64,000 nt of DNA from Bacillus subtilis (GCA_021733665.1 JAHREI010000001.1:496001-560000); one strand, 5' to 3'; shown: positions 49,721 through 58,896, numbered from the stretch's first letter. Translations and numbers: made by a program. Notes: generated by a model from the sequence alone, not told the origin.

Positions 49721-51208
49721 TCAGTGATCCTTTACCGGAGAGGTCGCGTGGGTGTGAACGGGCTGGGTTTGCGGCCAGAGGCTTGGCAGATCCTTGCGAT
49801 TGGCTGCCAGTACGGCCTCAGCAAAACCGCTGACGGCTTCCGGTAGCTGCATCAGATGTTGATGGATAGATTGCGCAGCAATCTTGCCGTCCTGCACGGA
49901 GGAAACAGTCAAGTCCTGACCACCTACCACACAGTCGCCGCCAGCCCAGATGCCCTGCACACTGGTGCGGTTTTCAGCGTCAGTTTTAATCCTGCCACCG
50001 CTCATTTCTATGCCGCTGGCACCAAGGCCTTGGCCGTCGAGTTTTTGGCCGATGGCCTTGTAAATCTGATCGGCCGGCACTGTGAGTATGGCGCCGGTTG
50101 CTACCAGTTTGCCTTCGCGCTGTTCTGTTTGGGCGAAGCGGATGGCTATGGCTTGTCCCTGATCATTGAGCAGAATTTCTTCCGGTTGCAGATTATCGCG
50201 GATCAGCACGCCTTCCATCTGCGCCAATTGCTGTTCATAGACGCTGGCATTCATATGTTCACGACCACGGCGATAGGCCAGTGTTACATTTTCCGCACCT
50301 AACCGTTTGATCTGCACGGCAATATCAATGGCCGTCATACCGCCGCCGATGACGACAATATCCTTGCCGATATTCATGCGGGAGAGGTCAGAGCTTTGGC
50401 GTAATTCGGCAATGGTGCGCACGGCATCCAGCACGTTCTCAGCATCTTCACCGGCAATATACAGCCGGTTTGTGCCGCCAAGACCAAGTCCCAGAAACAC
50501 GGCGTCATAACCGGAGCGTAAAGCATCCAGCTGGATGTCTTTGCCCAGAGCTTTGCCGGTTTCAATGGTAATACCGCCGATTTTCAGGATGAACTCCAGT
50601 TCCCGCGCGGCAAAATTATCGACGCTTTTATAGGAAGCGATACCATATTCATTGAGGCCGCCGCCTTTCGGGCGGGATTCAAAAATTGTCACCGTATGGC
50701 CTTCACGTGCCAGCGCATGGGCGCAGGCAAGACCGGCAGGCCCCGCACCGACAACGGCCACACTTTTACCGGTAACCGGCGCACGGGTGAAAGGATGAAC
50801 ACCGCTGTCCATCAGGTGATCTGTGGCATGGCGCTGCAACAGTCCGATGCGCACCGGTTTGCCTTCAGCCGCTTCACGTACGCAGGCTTCTTCACACAGG
50901 GTTTCAGTCGGACAGACACGGGCGCACATGCCGCCGAGAATATTCTCGCTCAGAATGGTGCGGGCAGCGCCTTGCGGATTGCCACCGGCGATCTGGCGGA
51001 TAAATTGCGGAATATCAATATGGGTCGGGCAGGCCGTCATACATGGTGCGTCATAGCAGAAGTAGCAGCGGTCGGCTTCGACTAATGCTTCATGTTTATC
51101 GAGCGGCGGATGCAAATCGGCAAACACATCCTGATAATTATCGAGACGGTTTGGCCGGATATCTGCCGCTGTTTTGTTTGGCCTGTCATGCGAATGCTGG
51201 TCACTCAT
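49721..51208 (-). CDS. preT: NAD-dependent dihydropyrimidine dehydrogenase, flavin subunit
   Basis: A 495-residue electron-entry subunit of the PreT/GltD type. The N-terminal FeS motifs are CYFCYDAPCMTACPTHIDIP and CARVCPTETLCEEACVRE. Then come the FAD-binding VVGAGPAGLACAHALAREGH and the NAD-binding VIGGGMTAIDIAVQIKRLGAENV, with a final GIWAGGDCVVGGQDLTVSSVQDGK. It takes electrons from NAD(P)H and passes them to PreA. The start has two good ribosome-like runs (GGAGG and AGGAGC). First gene of preT-preA; a CoxG-like gene lies upstream on the same strand. Confidence 0.95.
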   Translation of the reverse strand: MSDQHSHDRPNKTAADIRPNRLDNYQDVFADLHPPLDKHEALVEADRCYFCYDAPCMTACPTHIDIPQFIRQIAGGNPQGAARTILSENILGGMCARVCPTETLCEEACVREAAEGKPVRIGLLQRHATDHLMDSGVHPFTRAPVTGKSVAVVGAGPAGLACAHALAREGHTVTIFESRPKGGGLNEYGIASYKSVDNFAARELEFILKIGGITIETGKALGKDIQLDALRSGYDAVFLGLGLGGTNRLYIAGEDAENVLDAVRTIAELRQSSDLSRMNIGKDIVVIGGGMTAIDIAVQIKRLGAENVTLAYRRGREHMNASVYEQQLAQMEGVLIRDNLQPEEILLNDQGQAIAIRFAQTEQREGKLVATGAILTVPADQIYKAIGQKLDGQGLGASGIEMSGGRIKTDAENRTSVQGIWAGGDCVVGGQDLTVSSVQDGKIAAQSIHQHLMQLPEAVSGFAEAVLAANRKDLPSLWPQTQPVHTHATSPVKDH

Positions 51209-51539
51209 GCTCCTGTCACTCCTCCCGGCACTATCGCGGTAAAACGCGCGATCAGGTGCTTCAAATCAATGTCAGAGATGCCGGACTGAGCTTACGCATT
51301 GTGTGAAGCGAAATCCGGTTATGCGAAAGCTGTCTCAGAACGCATGTGATATGCGCTCCGCATGATTCATTGCTGCATGGTGGGGAAGCGACGTGGTTCC
51401 CTTATTAAACGCCGGTTCCGCAATCTGTCAGAGCAAAGCATTTTTTGTACGCATGCTTTTTTGCACTGTGACTTCAGCATGACAGATTTTTGCGGAAGGT
51501 CAAATTTTTTATCAGATGGTCAAAATATGACGATAATAC
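51209..51539. other. Leader region between coxG-like gene and preT
   Basis: A 331-bp gap that should contain the preT promoter. GGTCAAA occurs twice near 51498-51524 (listed separately). No gene is seen. Confidence 0.45.
51498..51524 (+). promoter_or_regulatory. Paired GGTCAAA half-sites upstream of preT
   Basis: GGTCAAA at 51498-51504 and 51518-51524, 20 bases apart in the same orientation, the second within ATGGTCAAAATATGAC. RutR sites elsewhere contain TGGTCAA half-sites, so a RutR link is possible. Short motifs; moderate risk of chance. Confidence 0.35.
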
Positions 51540-52010
51540 TCATAAAATAGAGCTGTCCTGACGGACTGTTTTTGCTGCTTCTTCCCCGATGCTGGCGAAA
51601 AAGCGGTCGGCAATTTTGCGCGCTGCATTGCCAAGCAATTTAGTGCCGAGCTGGGCGATCTTGCCACCTGCATCGCCGTTGATTGTATAGCGCAGAATAG
51701 TAACGTCAGGGCTTTCTTCGATCAGTTCCACATCGGCGCTGCCGGTGGCAAAGCCGGCAACAGACCCCTGACCTTCACCGCTGATAGTATAGGAAAACGG
51801 CGGGTTGAGATTGGATAGGATCAATAAGCCGTGAAAGCGGATTTTGATAATGCCGAGATTAACACGGATCGCTGCCTGAATGTCGGTGTCTGAGAGGCGC
51901 TCCAGTGTCTCGCAGCCCGGAATACAGGGCTTGAGCATGTCCACATCATTCATGGCATTCCATACGGCTTGTCTGGGCGCATTGATGCGTTCTTCACCGG
52001 TCAGATCCAT
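51540..52010 (-). CDS. CoxG-like SRPBCC-domain protein
   Basis: A 156-residue protein of the CoxG/carbon-monoxide-dehydrogenase subunit G family (SRPBCC lipid-binding fold), with GEERINAPRQAVWNAMNDVDMLKPCIPGCE, a central GEGQGSVAGFATGSADVEL and GGKIAQLGTKLLGNAARKIADRFF. CoxG helps attach CO dehydrogenase to the membrane, but many homologues stand beside other molybdenum hydroxylases or alone. None of the coxL/M/S genes is present. Here it lies 331 bases upstream of preT on the same strand, so a role with pyrimidine or purine catabolism is conceivable but unproven. ATG after AAGGATAAAT. Confidence 0.85.
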   Translation of the reverse strand: MDLTGEERINAPRQAVWNAMNDVDMLKPCIPGCETLERLSDTDIQAAIRVNLGIIKIRFHGLLILSNLNPPFSYTISGEGQGSVAGFATGSADVELIEESPDVTILRYTINGDAGGKIAQLGTKLLGNAARKIADRFFASIGEEAAKTVRQDSSIL

Positions 52011-52219
52011 ATTTATCCTTTACGTTTTCTCTCTTGCCGAGGGGGCTTGCAGTGCAGGCAGAATTAAGTGCAGACTGCATTCCTGATCATGATATCGGTT
52101 TTAATCACAAGAAAACAACGGCTGAATTTTGTTTTTATTTATCATGCCCTTAAAACACTTCAATCGGTTCATAATTATAGTGTTATAGGTTGTGGTTTGA
52201 GAAGCGGTTATTCTTCATT

Positions 52220-52321
52220 AGAGCGCCGTGTGCCATACTTGGCACACAAAGGTCGCTCTACAGTTTAAAATGAGAGCATAATTTCACCTTAACCTGATCC
52301 AAGTTTATGAAATTATGCTCT
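52220..52321. repeat. Dispersed intergenic repeat, family A (pgi copy)
   Basis: Hairpin 1: AGAGCG (52220-52225) .. CGCTCT (52254-52259), containing GTGTGCC / GGCACAC. Hairpin 2: AGAGCATAATTTC (52273-52285) with GAAATTATGCTCT (52309-52321), a perfect 13-bp stem. Close kin of 28452-28554. It ends directly before the pgi ribosome site AGGGAGAG. The rest of the 325-bp gap (52011-52219) holds no gene. Confidence 0.82.
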
Positions 52322-52335
52322 AGGGAGAGATTAGC

Positions 52336-53982
52336 ATGGCAGGAAATGAAGCGGGTATTGCAGCAGGTGTGCGTGCACTGAAAGCCCATTGGCAGACAGT
52401 TGCCGGGCAGCAGGATATGCGCATGGCTTTTGCCGGTGACCCGCAGCGTTTTCAGCGTTTTTCCCTTAAAATGGATGATCTTCTGCTCGACTGGTCAAAG
52501 TGCCGGATCAATGATGAGACGATGGCTCTGCTCAAAGATCTGGCGCTGGCCTGCAATGTCGAAGGGCAGCGCGATGCCATGTTTGCCGGTGAGCCGATTA
52601 ATAACACAGAGAATCGGGCCGTTCTGCATGTAGCGCTGCGTGCAAAGCCGGATGATGTGATTGTCACTGGAGGTGAAAATGTCGTGCCGGAGGTGCAGGA
52701 TGTCCTGCACCGTATGGGTCTTTTCAGTGAGGCAATCCGCTCCGGTGATCTGGCAGGCGCAACAGGGCGCAGCATTACGGATGTGGTCAATATCGGCATC
52801 GGCGGCTCCGATCTCGGGCCGGTGATGGCAACGCTGGCACTTACACCTTATCATGACGGGCCGAATACGCATTTTGTCTCCAATATTGATCCGTCACATA
52901 TTGCTGATACGCTGCGTGAACTTGATCCGGAAACCACACTGATCATTATTGCGTCGAAAACCTTCACCACGATTGAGACCATGACCAATGCCAAAACTGC
53001 CCGTCAATGGGTGGCGGATGCTTTGGGGGAAGAGGCTGTCGGCGCTCATTTTGTGGCGGTGTCCACGGCGCTTGATAAGGTGGCAGCTTTTGGCATCCGG
53101 CCGGAACGCGTTTTCGGTTTCTGGGATTGGGTCGGCGGCCGCTATTCCGTCTGGTCGTCCATTGGTTTGCCGGTGATGCTGGCGATCGGCGCACAGCGTT
53201 TTAAAGAATTTCTTACCGGTGCGCATGTTATGGACGAGCATTTTCGGAGCGCACCATTCGAGCAGAACCTGCCGATGATGCTGGGCGTGATCGGCTATTG
53301 GCACCGTGATATTTGCGGCTTTAACAGCCGTGCGATTATCCCTTACGATCAGCATCTGGCGCGTCTGCCTGCTTATTTCCAGCAGCTGGATATGGAGTCC
53401 AATGGCAAAAGCGTGAAGCGTGACGGCACGCCGGTTTCCGGCGTCACCGGCCCCGTGGTCTGGGGCGAACCCGGCACCAATGGTCAGCATGCGTTTTTCC
53501 AGTTGTTGCATCAGGGAACAGATACGATTCCATTGGAATTCATGATTGCTGTGCACAGCCATGAAACGGAACTACCGGAACAGCACCAGATGTTGCTGGC
53601 CAATTGTCTGGCGCAGAGCGAAGCTCTGATGAAAGGCCGCACGCTGGAAGAGGCGCAGGCGCAATTGCGTGCGCGCAAAATGCCGGAAGCAGATGTGGCG
53701 CGCATTGCCCCGCATCGTGTTTTCTCCGGTAATCGTCCGTCAATCACTATTCTCTATGACAAGCTGACACCTTTTGCACTTGGCCGTCTGATTGCTCTTT
53801 ATGAGCACCGCGTTTTTGTTGAAGCACAACTCTTCGGCATCAATGCATTTGATCAGTGGGGCGTTGAGCTTGGCAAAGAACTGGCAACAGAGTTGCTGGA
53901 TGTGGTGAACGGTAAGCAGAGCGCCGATGCTCGCGATGGTTCAACACAAGGTCTGATCGCGCATCTGCGTCACGCGCATTGA
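52336..53982 (+). CDS. pgi: Glucose-6-phosphate isomerase
   Basis: Cytoplasmic enzyme of 548 residues interconverting Glc-6-P and Fru-6-P, the usual size of bacterial PGI. The SIS-domain motif [11 protein letters not shown], sugar-phosphate residues in [13 protein letters not shown], signature [13 protein letters not shown], catalytic glutamate region [14 protein letters not shown] and [18 protein letters not shown] are all present. The C-terminal VELGKELA region fits the second signature. The ribosome site AGGGAGAG is immediately after a family A repeat, whose second stem could affect translation. Supplies Fru-6-P for the mannose pathway at the left end of the window, though no direct link is shown. 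Confidence 0.96.
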   Translation: MAGNEAGIAAGVRALKAHWQTVAGQQDMRMAFAGDPQRFQRFSLKMDDLLLDWSKCRINDETMALLKDLALACNVEGQRDAMFAGEPINNTENRAVLHVALRAKPDDVIVTGGENVVPEVQDVLHRMGLFSEAIRSGDLAGATGRSITDVVNIGIGGSDLGPVMATLALTPYHDGPNTHFVSNIDPSHIADTLRELDPETTLIIIASKTFTTIETMTNAKTARQWVADALGEEAVGAHFVAVSTALDKVAAFGIRPERVFGFWDWVGGRYSVWSSIGLPVMLAIGAQRFKEFLTGAHVMDEHFRSAPFEQNLPMMLGVIGYWHRDICGFNSRAIIPYDQHLARLPAYFQQLDMESNGKSVKRDGTPVSGVTGPVVWGEPGTNGQHAFFQLLHQGTDTIPLEFMIAVHSHETELPEQHQMLLANCLAQSEALMKGRTLEEAQAQLRARKMPEADVARIAPHRVFSGNRPSITILYDKLTPFALGRLIALYEHRVFVEAQLFGINAFDQWGVELGKELATELLDVVNGKQSADARDGSTQGLIAHLRHAH

Positions 53983-54138
53983 ACTTTGGGCTTTCTTTAA
54001 AGATCCGACCTGTTCTATCCCTTTGTTTTTGCGTCTTTCGTCGGGAAGTACGTGACAATTTATCGGGATTGGTGTTTTGTGCTGTGGCTGAAGTTATGGT
54101 TCCCTGCTGTGAGGGCAGCGGGAGTACTGAAACTTATA

Positions 54139-54240
54139 GCATTTCCAGCAAAAGTGGGAACCGGTTTTGCGTCGGATAATGCGTAAAAACAAATAGTTAC
54201 AGCGGTTCCAACGATTCAGTCTTAACTGGAACCGCTGTAA
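54139..54240. repeat. Dispersed intergenic repeat, family B
   Basis: Left part AGCATTTCCAGCAAAAGTG (54139-54157) through AACCGGTTTT to GGATAATGCG. Right part is a perfect 14-bp stem, TTACAGCGGTTCCA (54197-54210) with TGGAACCGCTGTAA (54227-54240). It shares both ends of its left part with 10078-10168. It occupies most of the gap between pgi and the next gene (53983-54311), which otherwise holds nothing recognisable. Confidence 0.8.
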
Positions 54241-54311
54241 GTAGTAAATTTTGTAATGATGGCCGGAACCTGAGCGTTACGGCTAATAGTAAGACTTTGG
54301 GTGGAGCAGCA

Positions 54312-55373
54312 ATGAAAACGGATCGGATACAGTTTGCCGGTGATGTGCCGGGCATTCAGGTGGAAATGCGCGTCCTGCGGTTCGCAGGTACAGACGCAAC
54401 AGCGCCAACGGCTTATTTGCAATCGTCTTTGCATGGTGCTGAATTGCCGGGGCAGGCGGCTCTGCATTTTCTGATCCCTATGCTGCAAAAAGCTGCAGAT
54501 GAAGGCCGGATTAAAGGCAATATCACCCTTGTGCCGCAGGCCAATCCGGTGGCTTCCAATCAGTGGCAGAGCCATCAGCATCTCGGCCGTTTTGACTTTT
54601 TCTCCGGCGTGAATTTCAACCGTAATTTCCCGCTGCTTGAGAATTTCGATACCTCGGCGCTGCCGGAACCGGATGCGCCGGTATCGCTGGATAAGCGTAT
54701 CAAGGCAATGCTGGTTCGTCTGGCTTTGAAGCATGAGATTGTGCTCGATTTGCATTGTGACGATGAGAGCGAAAACTATCTCTATGTGCATGAAAATTAT
54801 GCGGAAGATTTGTGCGATCTGGCAACGGCGCTGCGTTCAACCGCTATTCTTGCCGGCGATTCCACGGTGAGTGCTGCCTTTGAAGAGGCCTGCGTTAATC
54901 CGCTGCTGCACATGAAAGCGAGTGAGCGCGATATGCGCCGCCGTGCTGTAACAACGGTTGAATTCCGCGGTCTCAATGATGTTAACCCAGCCACCGGTCT
55001 TGCCGATGCCGAAGGTCTTTACCGCTTCCTCGTTCATCGTGGCGTGGTCGATGATGCATCCAGCCAGTTAGGCGAGCCGTTCAGCGGGCCGATTGCACCT
55101 TTCTCGCGTGTGGAAATGATCCGTGCGCCGCAGGGTGGTATGGTGCTGTATCATGTGGCACTGGGCGATATTGTTAAAAAAGGCGACCTGCTGGCAACGA
55201 TCGTGCCGGTTCCGGGCGAGCCTGAATCTGATATTCAGTTATGTGCGCCGCAGGCCGGTCGCGTTCTAACCCATCGCAGTCTGCGCTATTTGCGCCGCGG
55301 TGATGATGTCATGAAGCTGATCGGCGATGAGCCTTCAGCACAAGCAAAACCTGCCGGTTCACTGGAGGCATAA
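54312..55373 (+). CDS. Succinylglutamate desuccinylase/aspartoacylase family hydrolase
   Basis: A 353-residue zinc carboxypeptidase-fold enzyme. Zinc ligands are visible: the HGxE motif in SLHGAELPGQA, and the His in VLDLHCDDESE. RNFP in FNRNFPLLENF is the substrate-carboxylate Arg region. The C-terminal 90 residues form a lipoyl-like sandwich (PQGGMVLYHVALGDIVKKGDLLATI), as in AstE-like proteins of uncertain substrate. It should hydrolyse an N-acyl amino acid or related amide. No arginine-succinyl pathway genes are nearby, so I do not name a substrate. GGAG precedes ATG 54312. The stop overlaps the next start (TAATG). Confidence 0.85.
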   Translation: MKTDRIQFAGDVPGIQVEMRVLRFAGTDATAPTAYLQSSLHGAELPGQAALHFLIPMLQKAADEGRIKGNITLVPQANPVASNQWQSHQHLGRFDFFSGVNFNRNFPLLENFDTSALPEPDAPVSLDKRIKAMLVRLALKHEIVLDLHCDDESENYLYVHENYAEDLCDLATALRSTAILAGDSTVSAAFEEACVNPLLHMKASERDMRRRAVTTVEFRGLNDVNPATGLADAEGLYRFLVHRGVVDDASSQLGEPFSGPIAPFSRVEMIRAPQGGMVLYHVALGDIVKKGDLLATIVPVPGEPESDIQLCAPQAGRVLTHRSLRYLRRGDDVMKLIGDEPSAQAKPAGSLEA

Positions 55374-56113
55374 TGTCTGAAACTGTAGCAGCGCCGTCCG
55401 GCTCTGAAAAAGCAATTCGTGCTATTCTTTTTGATAAGGATGGCACGCTGGTTGATTTCAACAGGACCTGGTATTCCATTTCCTGTGAACTGGCCAGACG
55501 CTCTGCTGCCGGTGATGATGTGCTTGCAAAGTCATTACTGGATGCCGGTGGCTATGATGCTAGAGCGGAAAAATTCCGCGCGAATTCTGTGATTGCCGCC
55601 GGTACGGTTGAAGATATTGTTGCGCTCTGGCATCCGCAGGATACGGATGAACAGCGCCGTGCGCGTGTCGCGGAATATGATGTCTATGGTGTTGAAGAGG
55701 GGGCGAAACAGGCTGTTGCCGTTGAAGCCCTGAGCCAGACATTGCAGGCGCTGAAACAGGCGGGTTTTATTCTAGGCATTGCCACCAATGACTCTGAGGC
55801 CGGTGCCCGTGCAACGGCAGAAGCATTGGGGATCAGCAATCTGTTCTCCGGCTTTATCGGTTATGACACGGCAGCACGCGCCAAACCTTATGCGGATCCG
55901 TTGCTGCATTTTGCTGAAACGGTTGGTGTTACACCGGCGCAAGTGGCTATGGTTGGCGACAATCCGCATGATATGGAATGTGCCAGAGCAGCTAAGGCCG
56001 GTCTGGCCGTCGGTGTGCTGACAGGCAATAGTCCGCGTGAGGTTTTGGAGCCGCTGGCTGATGTTGTTCTGCCTTCTATTGCAGATCTGCCGGATTATCT
56101 GGCCGGAAAATAA
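55373..56113 (+). CDS. HAD-superfamily hydrolase (phosphoglycolate phosphatase-like)
   Basis: A 246-residue haloacid-dehalogenase-type phosphatase. Motif I is ILFDKDGTLVDF (nucleophile Asp and the acid/base Asp), motif II IATNDSEAGAR, motif III near KPYADPLL, and motif IV VGDNPHDMECARAAKAG. The helical cap lies between motifs I and II, as in Gph/phosphonatase relatives. Small phosphorylated metabolites are the likely substrates; the actual one is unknown. It overlaps the preceding desuccinylase-family gene by one base, so the two work or at least are made together. A clear terminator follows. Confidence 0.88.
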   Translation: MSETVAAPSGSEKAIRAILFDKDGTLVDFNRTWYSISCELARRSAAGDDVLAKSLLDAGGYDARAEKFRANSVIAAGTVEDIVALWHPQDTDEQRRARVAEYDVYGVEEGAKQAVAVEALSQTLQALKQAGFILGIATNDSEAGARATAEALGISNLFSGFIGYDTAARAKPYADPLLHFAETVGVTPAQVAMVGDNPHDMECARAAKAGLAVGVLTGNSPREVLEPLADVVLPSIADLPDYLAGK

Positions 56114-56136
56114 GTTCTGATTTTAAAAAAAAGCAT

Positions 56137-56162
56137 AAAGGCCGGTGATTTCACCGGCCTTT
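56137..56162. terminator. Bidirectional terminator after HAD gene
   Basis: AAAGGCCGGTGA (56137-56148) and TCACCGGCCTTT (56151-56162) with a TT loop, preceded by A-rich and followed by T-rich sequence. Serves both converging genes. Confidence 0.85.
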
Positions 56163-56164
56163 TC

Positions 56165-56569
56165 TTATTCAGGCATGACCTTGATTTTGACATAGCCATT
56201 ATAGATTTGCACAAATACCAGCGGTGTACCGTTAATAATTGCGGCACTGGTTTCATCACTGATCTGGCTGTTGGCTATCAGTTTACCAATCAAAGCGCGG
56301 TTTTCTTTGATGTCAAAAAAGAAATCCAGATTGTCTTCGGGGTCACGATGTCCAAGTGCATAAACATTGGCACGATCCTGCTGAATAATACCTTCAACTT
56401 TGGTCAGGAGATTGCCTGATGAGTTGTAATGATCTTTTTTGCTTAGACGTGCATAATATGAATCAATGGGTTTTTCTTGCGCAAAACCGGTATTGCTCAT
56501 CAGCATCGTGCTGAGGGCAGCGGTCGCAAGCACCAGTTTTCCTGAGAGGTTTTGTTTGTTTTTGTTCAT
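56165..56569 (-). CDS. Small secreted protein, unrecognised
   Basis: From ATG 56569 (AGGAACAG upstream) it encodes 134 residues with a signal peptide (KLVLATAALSTMLMSNTGFAQ, cut after FAQ near 31). The mature part is hydrophilic, mixed alpha/beta, with RANVYALGHRDPEDNLDFFFDI, SAAIINGTPLVFVQIYNGYVKIKV and no cysteines. The frame also runs upstream into the metallopeptidase gene, but without a site. I recognise no family. It follows the DUF4344-type metallopeptidase gene by 53 bases on the same strand, so it is probably its co-expressed periplasmic neighbour. Function unknown. Confidence 0.75.
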   Translation of the reverse strand: MNKNKQNLSGKLVLATAALSTMLMSNTGFAQEKPIDSYYARLSKKDHYNSSGNLLTKVEGIIQQDRANVYALGHRDPEDNLDFFFDIKENRALIGKLIANSQISDETSAAIINGTPLVFVQIYNGYVKIKVMPE

Positions 56570-56622
56570 AATGTGCTGTTCCTGAATAGCGGCATTGTCC
56601 GGCGTTGACCCGTAGTGACCGG

Positions 56623-58665
56623 TCATTTCAGCGTCACTGTCGGCAGACCGTTCGCGATCCATGCTTCCAGACCACCGCGATACCAATAGGTCGGCCAGCC
56701 TAATGTGCCTGCCCGCAAAGCAGCATTAAACGAGGTGCGCTCCTGCATGCTCTGGCCGAAAAAGACCAGCTTCACGTCCCGCTGACCTTTGGTTTTATCC
56801 ATCAGCCATTCATTCAGCGCAGACTGAAAGCGATCTGTGGTGCTGCCGTCTGTACCGGCATCGACCAGAGAATAGGCTTCCGGCAATGTTTCCCGTAAGC
56901 CGCCGGTATCAATCAGCAGAATGTTTTTTTCAGTTTTCAGCATGTCAACAAGATCAACGGTTTTAATAACCTTGGCCTTTTTGATGTAGTTCGGTGTTGC
57001 GCCTTTATAAGGTGCGGGAAACAGCATGACTGTCTGCGGAACGCCCAGATCTTCCAGTTCGTCAAAACGTTTAGCAACCGGTGCAGAGGCTGGTGCAGAC
57101 GTTGTGTCTCCACCGGTACTACCGCCGCCAGTGGTGGAAACAGGGATTGCTCCGCCTTCCGGTGGGGTGTCATGGCCGCCGACGGTTTTCATTTCAATAT
57201 CCGAGATCATCACGGCAAGATGCTCAATCAGATCGTAGCACATGGTAACCGTGCCTTCGCGCGGGCTGTACCATGCGTTTAGCTGCCCGCAATCCTTGAA
57301 GGTGATCTGTACCGGACGCGGCATAACATAGGTTTCGCCGAGGCGCTGAATGTAGCCTTTCAAACCGCCGGAAAGATGATTGGCAAGCAAATTGCCAACG
57401 CGCCGCTGGGATGGTTCAAAAACAGCGGTAATCGGTGCCCCCGGCGTATTCGCCGGTACTTCGCCGTCAGGATGCCATGCACCAACGCGGGTATGCGGCG
57501 CGAGAATACGCCGCCATGCGCGGTTTTGTTTGTTAAATTCATCGCCGCAGCGGGCTTTGGTGCGTTCTTCCAGCCCAACGCTTTGCGCAACCGGCTCAAA
57601 CACGCTTGGATTGCCGCCATACATGATACAGAACATGTTGCGGAAGCGTTTGAGATCGGCGGTATGTTCATCCTGCCAAGGCGACGTATCCGCACCTTTC
57701 ATTTCCGACAATTTACCGCTGTAGTACCATTGCAGCGCTGCATAGGTTGCTGCGCCGTTGGCGATGTCGTTCACTTCTTTGTTCGGGTCCGGATACATGG
57801 TTGGCTGTACAACCTGTAAAGCCGCATAAACATCAACCGCATCCTCTTCAGGGCCGGTGGACGGTAATTGCAACTCACCGATCAGCGCATGGCCGAATTC
57901 ATGCATCAGAATACTTTGCACCAGTCCCATATAAACGGAGATCAGACGCACCGTGTCATTGCCGAATTCAGGCAGCGGGCCGGTTCCCGGCGTGGATGCG
58001 TCCACGCCAGAACCGGAACCAGAAGAGGTCGGTGCGGTGCCGCCTGTCTCTGAGCGCGGTGGTAATTGTGTATTCAGATTTGAATCAATGTTGAAGCCGG
58101 TAATGGCAAATGTGCCGATATCATATGCCATGATGCCGACCTCGGCACCGAGAGCAGGGATATCGCTGATCTCACCGATTTTCTGATCATTGACAAGAAA
58201 GCGGGCAGCTCCCGGCACTTCAATGATTTTGACAGTATCGGAACCGTCAAGTTTGGCGAGGTTCGGAACGGATGCAATATTGTGGCGCTTATCACCCTCA
58301 GTGCAAAACAGGTTCACGGTTTTATTGGCGGAAATTTCCAGAAGACAGATGCTTTTCTGGGCACGGTTGCCGAGGGTAATGCCAACGGAAGCGTTGGGCT
58401 TCTCAGAATAGACCCCGAGGGCTGCGCTGATGATGCGGCCGGTTTCCGGCGGCTGTCCGGCGTGAACTGAAAGTGATTGCTCGCTTTCGCTGGCGGTGAA
58501 ATTTTGCAGTAAGACCCAGCCGTCCTGTTGCTTTACATTCCAGCCTTTGAGCAGTTGCGTACTGACTGTATTTGCGAGAGGGCCAAGTTCTTTTTCATAT
58601 GCGGCCTGTGCCTGAGCACCGAAAAGCACCAGAGAGACAAAGACAGCAGCGCCGCGTAACACCAT
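56623..58665 (-). CDS. Exported DUF4344-type metallopeptidase with C-terminal rhodanese-like domain
   Basis: A 680-residue protein with a signal peptide (cut near AQA, residue 21). Residues about 25-205 form a beta-rich N-terminal domain. A Ser/Gly/Thr linker (SGSGSGVDASTPG) leads to a DUF4344-like putative metallopeptidase with the zinc motif in ILMHEFGHALIGE and EEDAVDVYAALQ. Family features GQLNAWYSPREGTVTMCYDLIE follow. A second Gly/Ser linker leads to a rhodanese-like fold from about 590 (NILLIDTGG, GWPTYWYRGGLEAWIANGLPT). The loop where the sulfur-carrying cysteine should sit reads VFFGQSMQERTS, so that domain is probably non-catalytic and used for binding. Periplasmic location is inferred. 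Followed by a small secreted protein gene. Confidence 0.82.
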   Translation of the reverse strand: MVLRGAAVFVSLVLFGAQAQAAYEKELGPLANTVSTQLLKGWNVKQQDGWVLLQNFTASESEQSLSVHAGQPPETGRIISAALGVYSEKPNASVGITLGNRAQKSICLLEISANKTVNLFCTEGDKRHNIASVPNLAKLDGSDTVKIIEVPGAARFLVNDQKIGEISDIPALGAEVGIMAYDIGTFAITGFNIDSNLNTQLPPRSETGGTAPTSSGSGSGVDASTPGTGPLPEFGNDTVRLISVYMGLVQSILMHEFGHALIGELQLPSTGPEEDAVDVYAALQVVQPTMYPDPNKEVNDIANGAATYAALQWYYSGKLSEMKGADTSPWQDEHTADLKRFRNMFCIMYGGNPSVFEPVAQSVGLEERTKARCGDEFNKQNRAWRRILAPHTRVGAWHPDGEVPANTPGAPITAVFEPSQRRVGNLLANHLSGGLKGYIQRLGETYVMPRPVQITFKDCGQLNAWYSPREGTVTMCYDLIEHLAVMISDIEMKTVGGHDTPPEGGAIPVSTTGGGSTGGDTTSAPASAPVAKRFDELEDLGVPQTVMLFPAPYKGATPNYIKKAKVIKTVDLVDMLKTEKNILLIDTGGLRETLPEAYSLVDAGTDGSTTDRFQSALNEWLMDKTKGQRDVKLVFFGQSMQERTSFNAALRAGTLGWPTYWYRGGLEAWIANGLPTVTLK

Positions 58666-58836
58666 TTCTATTTTCCCGTTTAATTCGATTTCAGAACACT
58701 TCCCGATTTTCTGAAACTATTTTCGTTATATAGAAATACAGCAATATTTGGATAGCTGTTAATTTATCACAATCAAAATCTGCCGGTTGTGTTTTGTTTC
58801 CCGAGTGCGGGAGGCCGGTCATGAGGCAAGGCAGAG

Positions 58837-58864
58837 AAAAACCGGATACATTGATCCGGTTTTT
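58837..58864 (-). terminator. Terminator after fadD
   Basis: AAAACCGGAT and ATCCGGTTTT form a stem over a short loop; on the minus strand it ends in T-rich sequence after the acyl-CoA ligase gene. Confidence 0.75.
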
Positions 58865-58896
58865 CCTTTTAAAAAAAGTGCTGCAAAGAACCTGCG

